From Paenibacillus planticolens (GTDB taxonomy: Bacteria > Bacillota > Bacilli > Paenibacillales > NBRC-103111), in the NCBI RefSeq assembly GCF_013141725.1, contig NZ_WHNZ01000039.1, positions 1-64,000 on the forward strand: a stretch of 64,000 nucleotides of DNA, written 5' to 3'. Position 1 is the stretch's first letter. Every line of letters starts with the position of its first letter. A program made the position numbers and the translations under genes. The notes under the pieces were generated by a model that had not been told where the DNA came from, ran no database searches, and saw only the letters and a list, made by a program, of their open reading frames with translations. This document shows, piece by piece, positions 38,617 through 46,929 of this stretch.

Positions 38617-39003
38617 ATGGGAAACCTCGTTTGCGGGGGTGCAATGCTGCAATGCTCCTTCGGTGCCGCGCCCAGTTCGTTAATGGTGCTTCCGGCGAAT
38701 ATGGTCATGACCGCAATGCCTATCGCGAACATCATGGATAACAAGCCAATGGTGAACATTTTACCGTTCGGGATGTGCAATTCGATGGCTAATCCCACGG
38801 TTGCCGCAGCAACGGCGGCAGCATTCGGCGCACTGACTCCCATGCCCTGCGTTCCTGTAACAGCGGCGCCTTGGGTTCCAGGATCGCCTACTGTGCTCGT
38901 CGCGAACATGCCAGCTTTGAACAACTCCTCCAAATGCATGTGCAATTGGGGCGGCGTCATCCAAATCCAGCAGCCCGGACAAATGACCATTCAAGTTCCT
39001 TGA
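38617..39003 (+). CDS. DUF4280 PAAR-like protein
   Basis: 128 residues. Features of DUF4280: MGNLVCGGAMLQCSFGAAPS at the start, repeated Met/Pro/Ala turns, conserved Cys at CNSMANP, MPCVPVTAAPW and KCMCNWGGVI. PAAR-like proteins cap the spike of contractile systems and attach cargo; in Firmicutes, DUF4280 is found with polymorphic toxins and eCIS-like genes. ATG follows AAGGAGAGAAAAACC. It is divergent from the TolC-like gene and lies 44 bp before the MORN gene. Confidence 0.9.
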   Translation: MGNLVCGGAMLQCSFGAAPSSLMVLPANMVMTAMPIANIMDNKPMVNILPFGMCNSMANPTVAAATAAAFGALTPMPCVPVTAAPWVPGSPTVLVANMPALNNSSKCMCNWGGVIQIQQPGQMTIQVP

Positions 39004-39047
39004 TTCATTGTTTCAAAAATCGATCATCCTTCTAGGAGTGAAATCAT

Positions 39048-40730
39048 TTGGAGATTCAGCCGGTCAAAACCCTTGAAAAAGTGCTAAAACCCGTCGTCGC
39101 ACCTTTCATCGGCCATGTCATGAAAGCCATCCTAACCGTTGGAAGGCTGCCTAAACTCGCGATCATCAAGTTTCAGCAGATGCTAAGGGTCATGCTGCAA
39201 ACGCGTGAAACCTCGTTAAAAAATTACGTTTTGATCGGCTCGTACTACGTCTCCAAGAGATTGCTGCTTTTCATTACCTTGATGATTCTCGTCTTGATCT
39301 TTTTTATCTTTATTAGGCCCCCGGCGATCGTCAATAAATGGCTGAACCGGGTGCCTGTCCTTCAGGAAAACACATCTAAACTGACCGGATTCTCCGGAAA
39401 CGGCAAAGTGGTGGGCGCCGAAAAAGATGCCCGCTACACGGGCGATTTGGTTGACGGTCTCTATGCGGGAAAAGGCAAGCTGTATCACAAGAACGGCGTT
39501 CTTGCCTATGAAGGCGATTTTGAAAAGGGGCAGAAATCGGGCGCAGGCTCTCTCTACGACGAACATGGCACACTGCTGTATAAAGGGGCTTTTGCCGGAG
39601 ATGCTTACAACGGGGCGGGCACTTTGTACGATACCAGCCAGAAAGTGCTGTATATCGGCGAATTTCAAAACGGCAAGTACGGCGGGGCCGGAAAATTGTT
39701 TGCCCCAAGCGGCGACCTGCTCTACGAAGGCGCGTTTAACGGCGGCCTTTACAACGGGGCAGGCAAACTGTTCTACTCGGGCGGCATCGCACGATACGAG
39801 GGTGAATTTGCAGCCGGTCAGTATAACGGAGCCGGCAAGCTTTTTGATACGAAGGGCCAGCTCGTATATGAAGGCGGCTTCCTGAACGGCAGCTACTCCG
39901 GCGAAGGCACTGAGTTTTATGCCAGCGGCCTGCTGAAGTACAAAGGCCAGTTCCTTGCGGGCACGTATGGCGGCGAGGGCACCGCCTTCGATGAGAAGGG
40001 CGTGCCCCGCTTCAAGGGCACGTATGTAAGCGGCGCCTTGAACGGCGTCGGCGAAGCGTATGACGAGTTAGGCAAACTCGTCTACAAGGGCGATTTCAAG
40101 GCCGGCGTCTATGACGGCCTTGGCACGGTATTTGACGCAGACGGCGCGCCGCTGCTGCGGAGCTTTTTTGCAGGCGGCCAGGCCAGCCTGCAGAGCTTCC
40201 TCGGTTTGTCCAGCAAGAAAGTCGAAGACTTGCTGGGCAAACCGGCCGAAGTGACGCTGCAGGATGCCAGCGTCCTGCTTGCGGGCCAGGAGGCGGCGGT
40301 TGACGCCTCCGCGGGAGTTGATGCGGCGGCTGGTGAGGCCGCCGCGGGGGCTGATCCGGCCGCTGGCGCTGGCGTGGCCGGACCGACAGCAGCAGCGACG
40401 TCTACGGCGGGCGTGAAGCTGCTGCTGAGCTATCCGGCCTACCAGTTGTCGCTGCTGGTAGAGCCGTCGAAGGGCAACCCGAAGGAGGCCGTCGTCACTT
40501 CGCTCAGCATTTGGGGCTCGAAGCCACTGGCGCTGCTGCAGCCAACCATCGAGACCGTCAAAAAGCGCGGCGAGCCCAACGATGCCGGCTACAGCGTGAT
40601 GGAAACCGAGGTCGGCGCCGGGAATGGCACCTACACGAACAGCTACTACAAAGGCGACTTCCTGTTCACCTTAACGCATTTTAACAAAACCAAAGAAGCC
40701 CACCTTCTGCAGGTGAGCTCTACAAAATAA
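39048..40730 (+). CDS. Membrane-anchored MORN-repeat protein
   Basis: 560 residues starting at TTG (AGGAGTG seven bases upstream). About 70 basic residues, then one transmembrane helix (LLLFITLMILVLIFFIFI), then ten MORN-type repeats (about 125-365; each like YNGAGKLFxxxGxLxYEGxF), an Ala/Gly linker and a beta-rich C-terminal domain. The MORN array is predicted outside the membrane. MORN repeats bind lipids or partner proteins. Co-transcribed with the PAAR-like gene, it could be a membrane platform for the spike or cargo; that role is inferred. Confidence 0.85.
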   Translation: MEIQPVKTLEKVLKPVVAPFIGHVMKAILTVGRLPKLAIIKFQQMLRVMLQTRETSLKNYVLIGSYYVSKRLLLFITLMILVLIFFIFIRPPAIVNKWLNRVPVLQENTSKLTGFSGNGKVVGAEKDARYTGDLVDGLYAGKGKLYHKNGVLAYEGDFEKGQKSGAGSLYDEHGTLLYKGAFAGDAYNGAGTLYDTSQKVLYIGEFQNGKYGGAGKLFAPSGDLLYEGAFNGGLYNGAGKLFYSGGIARYEGEFAAGQYNGAGKLFDTKGQLVYEGGFLNGSYSGEGTEFYASGLLKYKGQFLAGTYGGEGTAFDEKGVPRFKGTYVSGALNGVGEAYDELGKLVYKGDFKAGVYDGLGTVFDADGAPLLRSFFAGGQASLQSFLGLSSKKVEDLLGKPAEVTLQDASVLLAGQEAAVDASAGVDAAAGEAAAGADPAAGAGVAGPTAAATSTAGVKLLLSYPAYQLSLLVEPSKGNPKEAVVTSLSIWGSKPLALLQPTIETVKKRGEPNDAGYSVMETEVGAGNGTYTNSYYKGDFLFTLTHFNKTKEAHLLQVSSTK

Positions 40731-40921
40731 GAGCCTTTGGGGACCTCTATTCCAAAAGAAGCCCAAGGTTTCTCTCGAATAAGAGCCTCCAAGGGCTCTT
40801 ATTCTCTAAAAATTGCTGGAAAAAGCCCTTACCCCAGCTAATAAGAGTCCCTAAAGACTGTTATCCCGGCCGAAATCATCGATTTCACTGGGTTACGAGT
40901 CTTAAGAGACTTCTATTTTTT
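40725..40921. repeat. Four AATAAGAGxC inverted repeats
   Basis: Imperfect palindromes at 40725-40753, 40777-40804, 40838-40866 and 40892-40921 share arms ATAAGAG(C/T)C and G(G/A)CTCTTAT. The second is perfect (GAATAAGAGCC-tccaa-GGGCTCTTATTC). Only the last is followed by a T run, so it may double as the terminator for the MORN gene. Confidence 0.7.
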
Positions 40922-41064
40922 TCGGCGGGAGCATCCACATCTCCGCAGCGGGGGTCCTTCACCCGTCACATCGCTTATTCCAATTTTCTGAGATATCTAC
41001 ACAACAAGACAAGCGGTTCGATTCATTGGCACTGAGTGGAGCAAACTTTTCTTCATGCCAAGAC
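40922..41064. other. Non-coding stretch
   Basis: I see no gene, repeat or hairpin of note. Base composition shifts to AT-rich at about 40.98 kb, marking the left edge of the toxin locus. Confidence 0.5.
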
Positions 41065-41594
41065 TTAAAGATTATAAAGAGAATACTTAAGTCCATCCAA
41101 TAAGTCATCATATTGGTCTTTAAGCAAGTCTAGATATTTTGCATTAAAAATGTAATTACCAAGCTCGTGATTTTCAATAAACTTATCCTAATTCAGATGA
41201 CACTGACTCTTGATAAACAAATTCATGTTCTAAAAACATGGTTTCGTATGAATAAGCAGGGTGGCCTGGTGGATAACTATTTTCATGGATGCTTATCCTT
41301 AAGCCAATGTTTAATGAAAACTCATCAATATAAAATGAATTATGATACTTACGTAAATAACTAGCCTTGAGATTCTTCTTTTTTATTAAATCACTTAACC
41401 ATAATTCATCCGTTTTTTTCCATTCACTTTCAGTGAATACTCCATATACTAACTCCTCTTCTTTATGGAAATATGGATATAGCATCACCATCTTTTGTAA
41501 TCGCAAGGACCTCTTCCAAACCTGTAATTTCCCATTGTTTAAATTGTTCAAGTAACGCAGGAACATCTCCAGACCAATTTTTTAAATTAATCAC
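41065..41594 (-). pseudogene. Frameshifted immunity-type gene
   Basis: Three minus-strand segments in different frames read as one protein of about 175 residues. Segment 1 starts at GTG 41594 (VINLKNWSGDVPALLEQF) and stops after DGDAISIFP. Segment 2 continues from YFHKEEELVYGVF to ESVSSELG, stopping at 41183. Segment 3 runs DKFIENHELGNYIF to KYSLYNL and stops at 41065. Two single-base indels explain this. The start overlaps the stop of the truncated toxin trunk (TAGTG), the usual layout for toxin-immunity pairs. Family not recognised. Confidence 0.7.
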
Positions 41595-41911
41595 TACATT
41601 TCTCTCAAACCACCATTCCCGAGCCCCTCAGCTTCCCTAACCCGACTCAATAATTTCATTAACTTCGGCGCCTTAGAAGCCAATTTCACAGCCAAACCTT
41701 CACCCAGCGTAGCAGCTCCTGCCAGATTTTGAACGGCTTTGCCTGTGTAATATCCATAATCATAAGCTTCTTCTTTGGTAGGATCTTCACTAATAACATG
41801 ATTGATATACTTTATAGCATTTTTGTGCGCACAACTTAAATGGGGAAAATATGATACGGAGCTTCTGTGGATGAAGTTCATTGGAATGTGAAATGGTGAT
41901 TCACTAGGCAA
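41594..41911 (-). pseudogene. Truncated toxin trunk (C-terminal toxin domain lost)
   Basis: Residues after about position 35 of this frame (INHVISEDPTKEEAYDYGYY to LLSRVREAEG) match the trunk of the large toxin at 42529-45291 with about 90% identity, at the DNA level too. It then stops after only about ten further residues, where the other copy enters its HExxH toxin domain. The N-terminal part is unrelated filler. This is a remnant of a former toxin cassette. Confidence 0.75.
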
Positions 41912-41951
41912 TGGGTGGTGTTAATTGAACCTGCCGCCGCGACAGGAACGA

Positions 41952-41993
41952 AGAAAAAAAAGAACACAATACGGGCGGCTAGCTCGCATTGTG
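41952..41993 (-). terminator. Terminator of the toxin-immunity unit
   Basis: Minus strand CACAATgCGaGC-tagcc-GCcCGtATTGTG followed by TTC and eight T. It is downstream of the immunity candidate and of the 42017 remnant. Confidence 0.8.
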
Positions 41994-42016
41994 ACGTATT
42001 ACATGGGTTATATGTG

Positions 42017-42145
42017 TTATTGGTCGAATGATGGGTTCAATTGGTACTGGCCAGCTTCGTAAGAACCCTCAATTAACTCAATAGGCCAATTGTATATGTC
42101 AGGGTTCCCTTTCCAAGACGAATTAACGATCAAACAATAATTATT
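42017..42145 (-). pseudogene. C-terminal remnant of a further immunity-type protein
   Basis: An open stretch without a start codon encodes about 41 protein-like residues (NYCLIVNSSWKGNPDIY, then NWPIELIEGSYEAGQY) to a TAA at 42017. It begins in a different frame at the very end of the immunity candidate. It reads like the tail of a globular protein whose 5' part was replaced by the 42144-42500 gene. Evidence is composition and position only. Confidence 0.45.
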
Positions 42146-42500
42146 ACTCTTTATACGCTTCTGTTTTTATAAAATTTTCGACTAAAAACTTGTCATTCTC
42201 ACTGAGGTTCTCCACTAGTTCAGAGAACTTCTTTGTTGCGCCATCGTTATCCAATATCGATAATGTCGCTAATGCAACGTGCCCCATCTGCCATGGCCCA
42301 ATAAATTTGCTGTCTTTCATGAGATTCGACAGTTCAGCTAAACGATTAACTATTTCATCATTACAATAATATCTCTCTATTGCTTTGAACATCGCTTTAA
42401 CTATCACTCCGTAATTGTAATCCTTCATGCAAATTATTAAATCTTCATTTGCAATGGTATCATTATCTAGTTGCTTAACTAACTCTGCTATTCCAGACAT
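42144..42500 (-). CDS. Candidate immunity protein
   Basis: 118-residue acidic helical protein (MSGIAELVKQLDND, then AMFKAIERYYCNDEIVNRLAELSNLMKD) with HEAT-like helix pairs. It lies 28 bp after the toxin gene stop and has AGGAGGATTTATAA before the ATG. Position directly behind the toxin is the main reason for the call; the sequence matches no family that I can name with confidence. Confidence 0.65.
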   Translation of the reverse strand: MSGIAELVKQLDNDTIANEDLIICMKDYNYGVIVKAMFKAIERYYCNDEIVNRLAELSNLMKDSKFIGPWQMGHVALATLSILDNDGATKKFSELVENLSENDKFLVENFIKTEAYKE

Positions 42501-42528
42501 TTATAAATCCTCCTTTAGTAACTTCTAA

Positions 42529-45291
42529 TTAATCTCTTGGCTTAAATCTATCAATAATGTATTGCTTCTCTTCTTCGAAATTCTTTTGGATTTGTTTTAC
42601 TACATTATCTAGTCCCAGCCTTTTTGCTTCCTCAATTTCAATGGAGTATGCTTTAAATTCATCTGTAATCCTTCCCTCCCAATCTTGATATGATTCGGCT
42701 GCTGAAGGGAATCCTTTCTTTTGTGCTTCCAAGAAATGACTATACTCATGTCTTAATGCACTCATTGATGCTTCAGGATCCATCAATATTTGACCAGGCT
42801 GCCCTTTCTTGAGGGGACCATAACCCATAGCATCATTACGATATATGACTTCTACACCGCTATCTTTAAGATCCTCAATAAGTTTATTCCACTCTTCGGG
42901 ATGTGATTTTAATCCTGCACCGAATACATCTCTAAACGGATCAGCAGGATTTATGAATGTAATTATCTTCTTACTTTTTTCAATTACTTCTTCTAGATTA
43001 CCCGTCCCCTCAGCTTCCCTAACCCGACTTAATAGTTTCATTAACTTCGGCGCCTTAGAAGACAATTTCACAGCCAAACCTTCACCCAGAGTAGCAGCTC
43101 CTGCCAGGTTTTGAATGGCTTTGCCTGAGTAATATCCATAATCATAAGCTTCTTCTTTAGTAGGATCTTCATTAAAAACATGGTTGAAATTGTTGATGAC
43201 ATGTTCAAAAGGATAGATAAGCTCATCACTTACTGCACTTTTAATATCTTTCAATGTAATGTCGCGATTGTACAAAGCTTTTCCGAATTCCCAAGCTGCG
43301 GGTAACGTCTCTGTATAGAAGGCTGGGTTCGTTGGAAGTAAAAGGGGCATCTCTTTGGCTGACTCCAGTATAGAAGCTCCAAATCCTTTTGCCAAGTACA
43401 ATGGTTTAGACCAACTTATAGTACCCGTTTGTTTAATTGGATTGAACATACTTGACGCCATTAAGGCATTTCCAGGCAAATTTTGCGGAATTGATATCAT
43501 GTTATCAATTTCTATGGTTGCTCCTTCAGATAGTAGCTTTTTGGTATTTTCAAGGAGTGTTTGCGCACTTGAAAAATCGCCTCTTGCTATACTGTCTTCA
43601 ATTGCAAGCTTTCCTGAAAGAACTTTATTGTTCTGTAGATCGATATTCCATTCATCCGGCACGAAAATTTTAACTTGATTAAATAATGAATTTAACTGAG
43701 AGCGGATTTGAGTTTCTCTGTTTTGTGCATTGTTTCTAGTAACTGAGGCCATTTCTACGTCTTTTTGTGTAGCGTAGTTAGATTCCATCGTTTCAATAGC
43801 TTTCCATTTATCTTTCTTTGCAAGATATAAATTTTTCAAACTATTGTCGATAGCCCCGGAATGATGTGATGAGATTTGATTAATATTGTTATAAGGATTG
43901 GTAGTTGATGGAACAGTGTTATCGTTAGAAATTACATAGGGTTCCATTCCTGCACTCTTTGCTTGGTTTCTTACTTTCGAAATTTCTTGTTCGAATGCAA
44001 GTTGTTTCCCTGTACTTGAGAGACCCTTATCGTTGTAATCCTGCCACCATTGTATTTTATTATTCATCATGCTTCGATTCGCAGCATCTAATCCCGTTGT
44101 CAAGCCCGCTGCAATGGTGGCTCCGTTAGCCGCAGCTCTTTGCATCGCATCACTCGCACTACGAGTACCAATCATATCCATACTCATGGCTGAATTCCAA
44201 AAATCACGCTTTGCCGCGAGCATGATTTGATTCTGGTTATCTAAGTTGCTCGTAAAATTACTTTCTCTCGCTCCCATTCCACCATTACCAACGCTGCCTT
44301 GGAGAACTGTCATTGCTTTCTTAAAATCATTTTGAGTTTCAATTGAATCCAGACTCACTCTTGCGCTCCACCATAATTTTTTGATTTCGTAGAGCGAAGA
44401 GTCCAATTGGGTCTGAGTCAATCTTCTGGGACTCATATCATTTAGAGTACCCTTGCCTGCCAAATTGGAGATTTGAATTAATTGATTTGCAGCATCTTGG
44501 AATTTATTTGAAAGAACTGCTTCCTGAAAGGCGTCTCTTCGATTGATCAACATTCCATTAGCTATATTCATCCCTGTACCTTCTGCAGGAATAAGTGCAT
44601 TAAGATCCATTGGAAGACTTCTTCTTATGCTGTTTTCCATCATAAATGCTTTTGTTACCCCGTCTAAATCTCCTCTGGCAACCGCATTCCATTTATTTAT
44701 TTTTGATTCAAATATTTGCAAATTAATGTTATCGAGCAGCGTATTATCCGATATAGTTGCCCCTTGCATTCTTGCATTCCGAATAGCTTGTTGAAGATCG
44801 GCCTGTTTACTAAAATCACGATCAGCTAAAGCCCTGTAGTATAACTTTTTATTCTCATAAACGATTGTGTTCATACGATCCATTTGAATTGTTTGATTTG
44901 TTTCCCTGGCACCCTGCATTCTTAAGGCATTTGCTTGTGATTCGAGTGCTTGCATGGCTCCAAAACTAAAATTAGCCTTGGCATTCCACCAATTTACTTT
45001 CGTTTGGAATAATAATGTATCGAGGTTAGATTGGATTGCAATTCCGCCATAAGGTAGCGGTGCTGTCACCATACCTAATGTTCCTGTTTCATCTTTCGAA
45101 GGCCCGGGATTCGTTAATTTGGCAGGTGGCATAATGACAGGCCTATAAGTTGATTCCGATTGTGGAGTCGTTGACCCTGTTTTGTTACTTGGGCTTGGCG
45201 TACTGCTTATCAGACGACCTCCCGGCGGTACCAGCGCCCCATCGAATGTTGTAACGTCCCCAATACCTGGGATCCACATCGTTACTGACAT
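42529..45291 (-). CDS. Polymorphic toxin with C-terminal HExxH domain
   Basis: 920 residues from the ATG at 45291 (AAGGAGGATTGAAATC). N-terminal MSVTMWIPGIGDVTTFDG is followed by a Ser/Thr/Pro linker. Residues about 80-560 are helical repeats of 60-80 residues built on K-x2-WW-x-A motifs (KVNWWNAKANF, KINKWNAVARGD, KKLWWSARVSL, KRDFWNSAMSM, KIQWWQDYND, KKDKWKAIETM). About 640-762 is a conserved pre-toxin trunk ending RVREAEG. The final 155 residues are a zincin-like peptidase, HEYSH (848-852) with a downstream DEFKAY that could supply the third ligand. No signal peptide. AT-rich compared with neighbours, suggesting transfer. Confidence 0.82.
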   Translation of the reverse strand: MSVTMWIPGIGDVTTFDGALVPPGGRLISSTPSPSNKTGSTTPQSESTYRPVIMPPAKLTNPGPSKDETGTLGMVTAPLPYGGIAIQSNLDTLLFQTKVNWWNAKANFSFGAMQALESQANALRMQGARETNQTIQMDRMNTIVYENKKLYYRALADRDFSKQADLQQAIRNARMQGATISDNTLLDNINLQIFESKINKWNAVARGDLDGVTKAFMMENSIRRSLPMDLNALIPAEGTGMNIANGMLINRRDAFQEAVLSNKFQDAANQLIQISNLAGKGTLNDMSPRRLTQTQLDSSLYEIKKLWWSARVSLDSIETQNDFKKAMTVLQGSVGNGGMGARESNFTSNLDNQNQIMLAAKRDFWNSAMSMDMIGTRSASDAMQRAAANGATIAAGLTTGLDAANRSMMNNKIQWWQDYNDKGLSSTGKQLAFEQEISKVRNQAKSAGMEPYVISNDNTVPSTTNPYNNINQISSHHSGAIDNSLKNLYLAKKDKWKAIETMESNYATQKDVEMASVTRNNAQNRETQIRSQLNSLFNQVKIFVPDEWNIDLQNNKVLSGKLAIEDSIARGDFSSAQTLLENTKKLLSEGATIEIDNMISIPQNLPGNALMASSMFNPIKQTGTISWSKPLYLAKGFGASILESAKEMPLLLPTNPAFYTETLPAAWEFGKALYNRDITLKDIKSAVSDELIYPFEHVINNFNHVFNEDPTKEEAYDYGYYSGKAIQNLAGAATLGEGLAVKLSSKAPKLMKLLSRVREAEGTGNLEEVIEKSKKIITFINPADPFRDVFGAGLKSHPEEWNKLIEDLKDSGVEVIYRNDAMGYGPLKKGQPGQILMDPEASMSALRHEYSHFLEAQKKGFPSAAESYQDWEGRITDEFKAYSIEIEEAKRLGLDNVVKQIQKNFEEEKQYIIDRFKPRD
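43001..43190 (-). repeat. Trunk segment duplicated at 41618-41808
   Basis: About 190 bp of the toxin trunk is repeated in the same orientation at 41618-41808 with only about a dozen mismatches. Identity ends sharply at the toxin-domain boundary on one side and near GAAATTGTTGATG on the other. Such direct repeats allow recombination that swaps or deletes the toxin tip and its immunity gene. Confidence 0.85.
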
Positions 45292-45574
45292 GATTTCAAT
45301 CCTCCTTTTTCGCTCTATAATTTGCATAACAATTTAATTAGTTAATAAAAACACTAATAATTGTAAAATTTAACCTCCTTTCTGAGATTCTATATGAAAT
45401 TGGAATTATTTATCTAAAGTAAAGAAAATTTAATTATATTAATAATAGATTAAATTTTCAGAAAATAATCAAAGTACTCATGCTACTCCTATCACGGCCT
45501 AACACATACTCCCCTTCCCCCTCCATGCCCCCACAAACTGCAGAAAGTACAGGAAATCCAGCAGGGTCTCCCAT
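45292..45574. promoter_or_regulatory. AT-rich upstream region of the toxin gene
   Basis: No gene. Very AT-rich with many possible -10 hexamers, so no promoter can be chosen. A second perfect Shine-Dalgarno-like AAAGGAGG lies near 45370-45380 on the minus strand but has no start codon in range. Confidence 0.4.
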
Positions 45575-45666
45575 TAAAAAAGAAAAACCTGCATTCATAC
45601 ATGAAAATTTCCGACAATCGCCTAAATAAGCGATATATCACAAAATCCATGTACATTATGCAGGTT
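45575..45666 (-). terminator. Long-stem terminator after anmK
   Basis: Minus strand AACCTGCAT-aa-TGTACATG pairs with CATGTA-tga-ATGCAGGTT across a 45-nt inner region that holds its own small stem (ATCGC/GCGAT), followed by TTTCTTTTTT. Confidence 0.7.
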
Positions 45667-45726
45667 CTTATCTCAAAATTAGGATATCCGTGTATATTTA
45701 CTGTACTTTTACATTTACTCAGCCAC

Positions 45727-46929
45727 CTAAGGCAAAGCCAGCTTGCCCATAATCGTCGGGCGCTCCGCGCCGGTCGCCGAAGGCAAGTTATTCGGCACGC
45801 CGTGAATCCAATCGTTGCCGAGCAGAGCGAACAGAATCGCTTCCTTGGCATCGCCGGAAATACCGAGCTCATCGGAGGTAAGAATCGCTTGCTCCGGGAG
45901 CAGCTCCTGCAGCATGCCCAGCAGTGTACGATTGCGCGCACCGCCGCCGCTGACGATGACTTCCGCCATGTCATATTGCGGGAAGATGAAATCTTGGTAT
46001 GCGCGAGCGATGGAATGCGCTGTGAACGCCGTCGCTGTAGCGACGATATCTTCATGGGCAAGCCCGCGCTCCAAGGCAGCTTTGAGCCACGCCGCGGTAT
46101 ACGCTTTGCCGAACAGTTCGCGTCCCGTTGTCTTGGGAGGAAGCTGCGCGAAATAAGGATGAGCCAGCATCTCCTCGAGCAGCTCTGTGTGCACTTGCCC
46201 GCGAGCTGCCCACGCGCCATCTGCATCATAGGACAGCTTGCCCTCGGACAGCTCATAAACGACTTGGTCCATGATCATATTGCCCGGACCCGTATCAAAA
46301 GCAATGAGGTCCCCGGCATCAGTAGCAGCTCCCGTCCCTTGAGCCGGAATCGCCGTGCAGTTGCCGATGCCGCCGATGTTTTGCAGGATGCGCCCTTTGG
46401 CCGCATCGCGGAACATAATGAAGTCCCCGTACGGCGCAAGCGGTGCGCCTTGGCCGCCGACCGCCATATCGGCGGTGCGGAAGTCGCCGACGACCGGACG
46501 CCCCGTACGTTTGGCGATCACGGACAAATCACCGATCTGCAGCGTCGACTTCGGTAGGTAAGGATCCGCCTCATCCGCCACAGGAATGTGCCACACGGTC
46601 TGCCCGTGGGTGGAGATGAGGTCGATTTCCTCGACCTTCATGCCAGCCGCAGCGGCAGTTTGCCGAACAGCCTCAGCGAACCGCTCGGCAATGGCAAAGT
46701 TCATGCCGCACAACAGCGCGACATTCGAGTGGTCGATGGAGCACAGCTGCTTCAGCTTTTCGCGTACTTCCTCCTCATAGGAGAAGCTTTCGAAGTGAAG
46801 CAGCCTGACTTTGGCATCGACGCCGCAGCCGTCGATACGGACGATGGCGACGTCGATGCCGTCCAAGGAGGTGCCGGACATGATACCTGCTACGGTCAGC
46901 GAGGTCTGGTTCAGAAGGGTACGGAGCAT
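45727..46929 (-). CDS. anmK: Anhydro-N-acetylmuramic acid kinase (AnmK)
   Basis: Converts 1,6-anhydro-MurNAc to MurNAc-6-P with ring opening. 400 residues; the kinase blocks GIMSGTSLDGIDVAIV at the N-terminus, STHGQTVWHIP, TGRPVVGDFRTADMAVGGQGAPLAP, FDTGPGNMIMD and VSGGGARNRTLL are intact. ATG at 46929 overlaps the nagZ stop (TGATG) and follows GGAGGG. The product feeds MurQ, encoded in the same region. Anhydro-MurNAc would come from foreign or phage-type lytic transglycosylase products. Confidence 0.96.
   Translation of the reverse strand: MLRTLLNQTSLTVAGIMSGTSLDGIDVAIVRIDGCGVDAKVRLLHFESFSYEEEVREKLKQLCSIDHSNVALLCGMNFAIAERFAEAVRQTAAAAGMKVEEIDLISTHGQTVWHIPVADEADPYLPKSTLQIGDLSVIAKRTGRPVVGDFRTADMAVGGQGAPLAPYGDFIMFRDAAKGRILQNIGGIGNCTAIPAQGTGAATDAGDLIAFDTGPGNMIMDQVVYELSEGKLSYDADGAWAARGQVHTELLEEMLAHPYFAQLPPKTTGRELFGKAYTAAWLKAALERGLAHEDIVATATAFTAHSIARAYQDFIFPQYDMAEVIVSGGGARNRTLLGMLQELLPEQAILTSDELGISGDAKEAILFALLGNDWIHGVPNNLPSATGAERPTIMGKLALP

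Noticed and set aside
40777..40804. Perfect hairpin as the terminator of the MORN gene
   Set aside because: No T run follows it and three similar palindromes are beside it, so it was treated as a repeat.
41183..41566. 127-codon minus-strand frame as an intact gene
   Set aside because: Its first 25 or so codons are out of frame with the natural N-terminus that starts at GTG 41594, and its stop is followed by a protein-like tail in another frame, so a frameshifted pseudogene explains it better.
22537..45327. Prophage or phage-tail cluster
   Set aside because: No terminase, portal, capsid, integrase, sheath or baseplate gene is present; only cargo-type and signalling genes.
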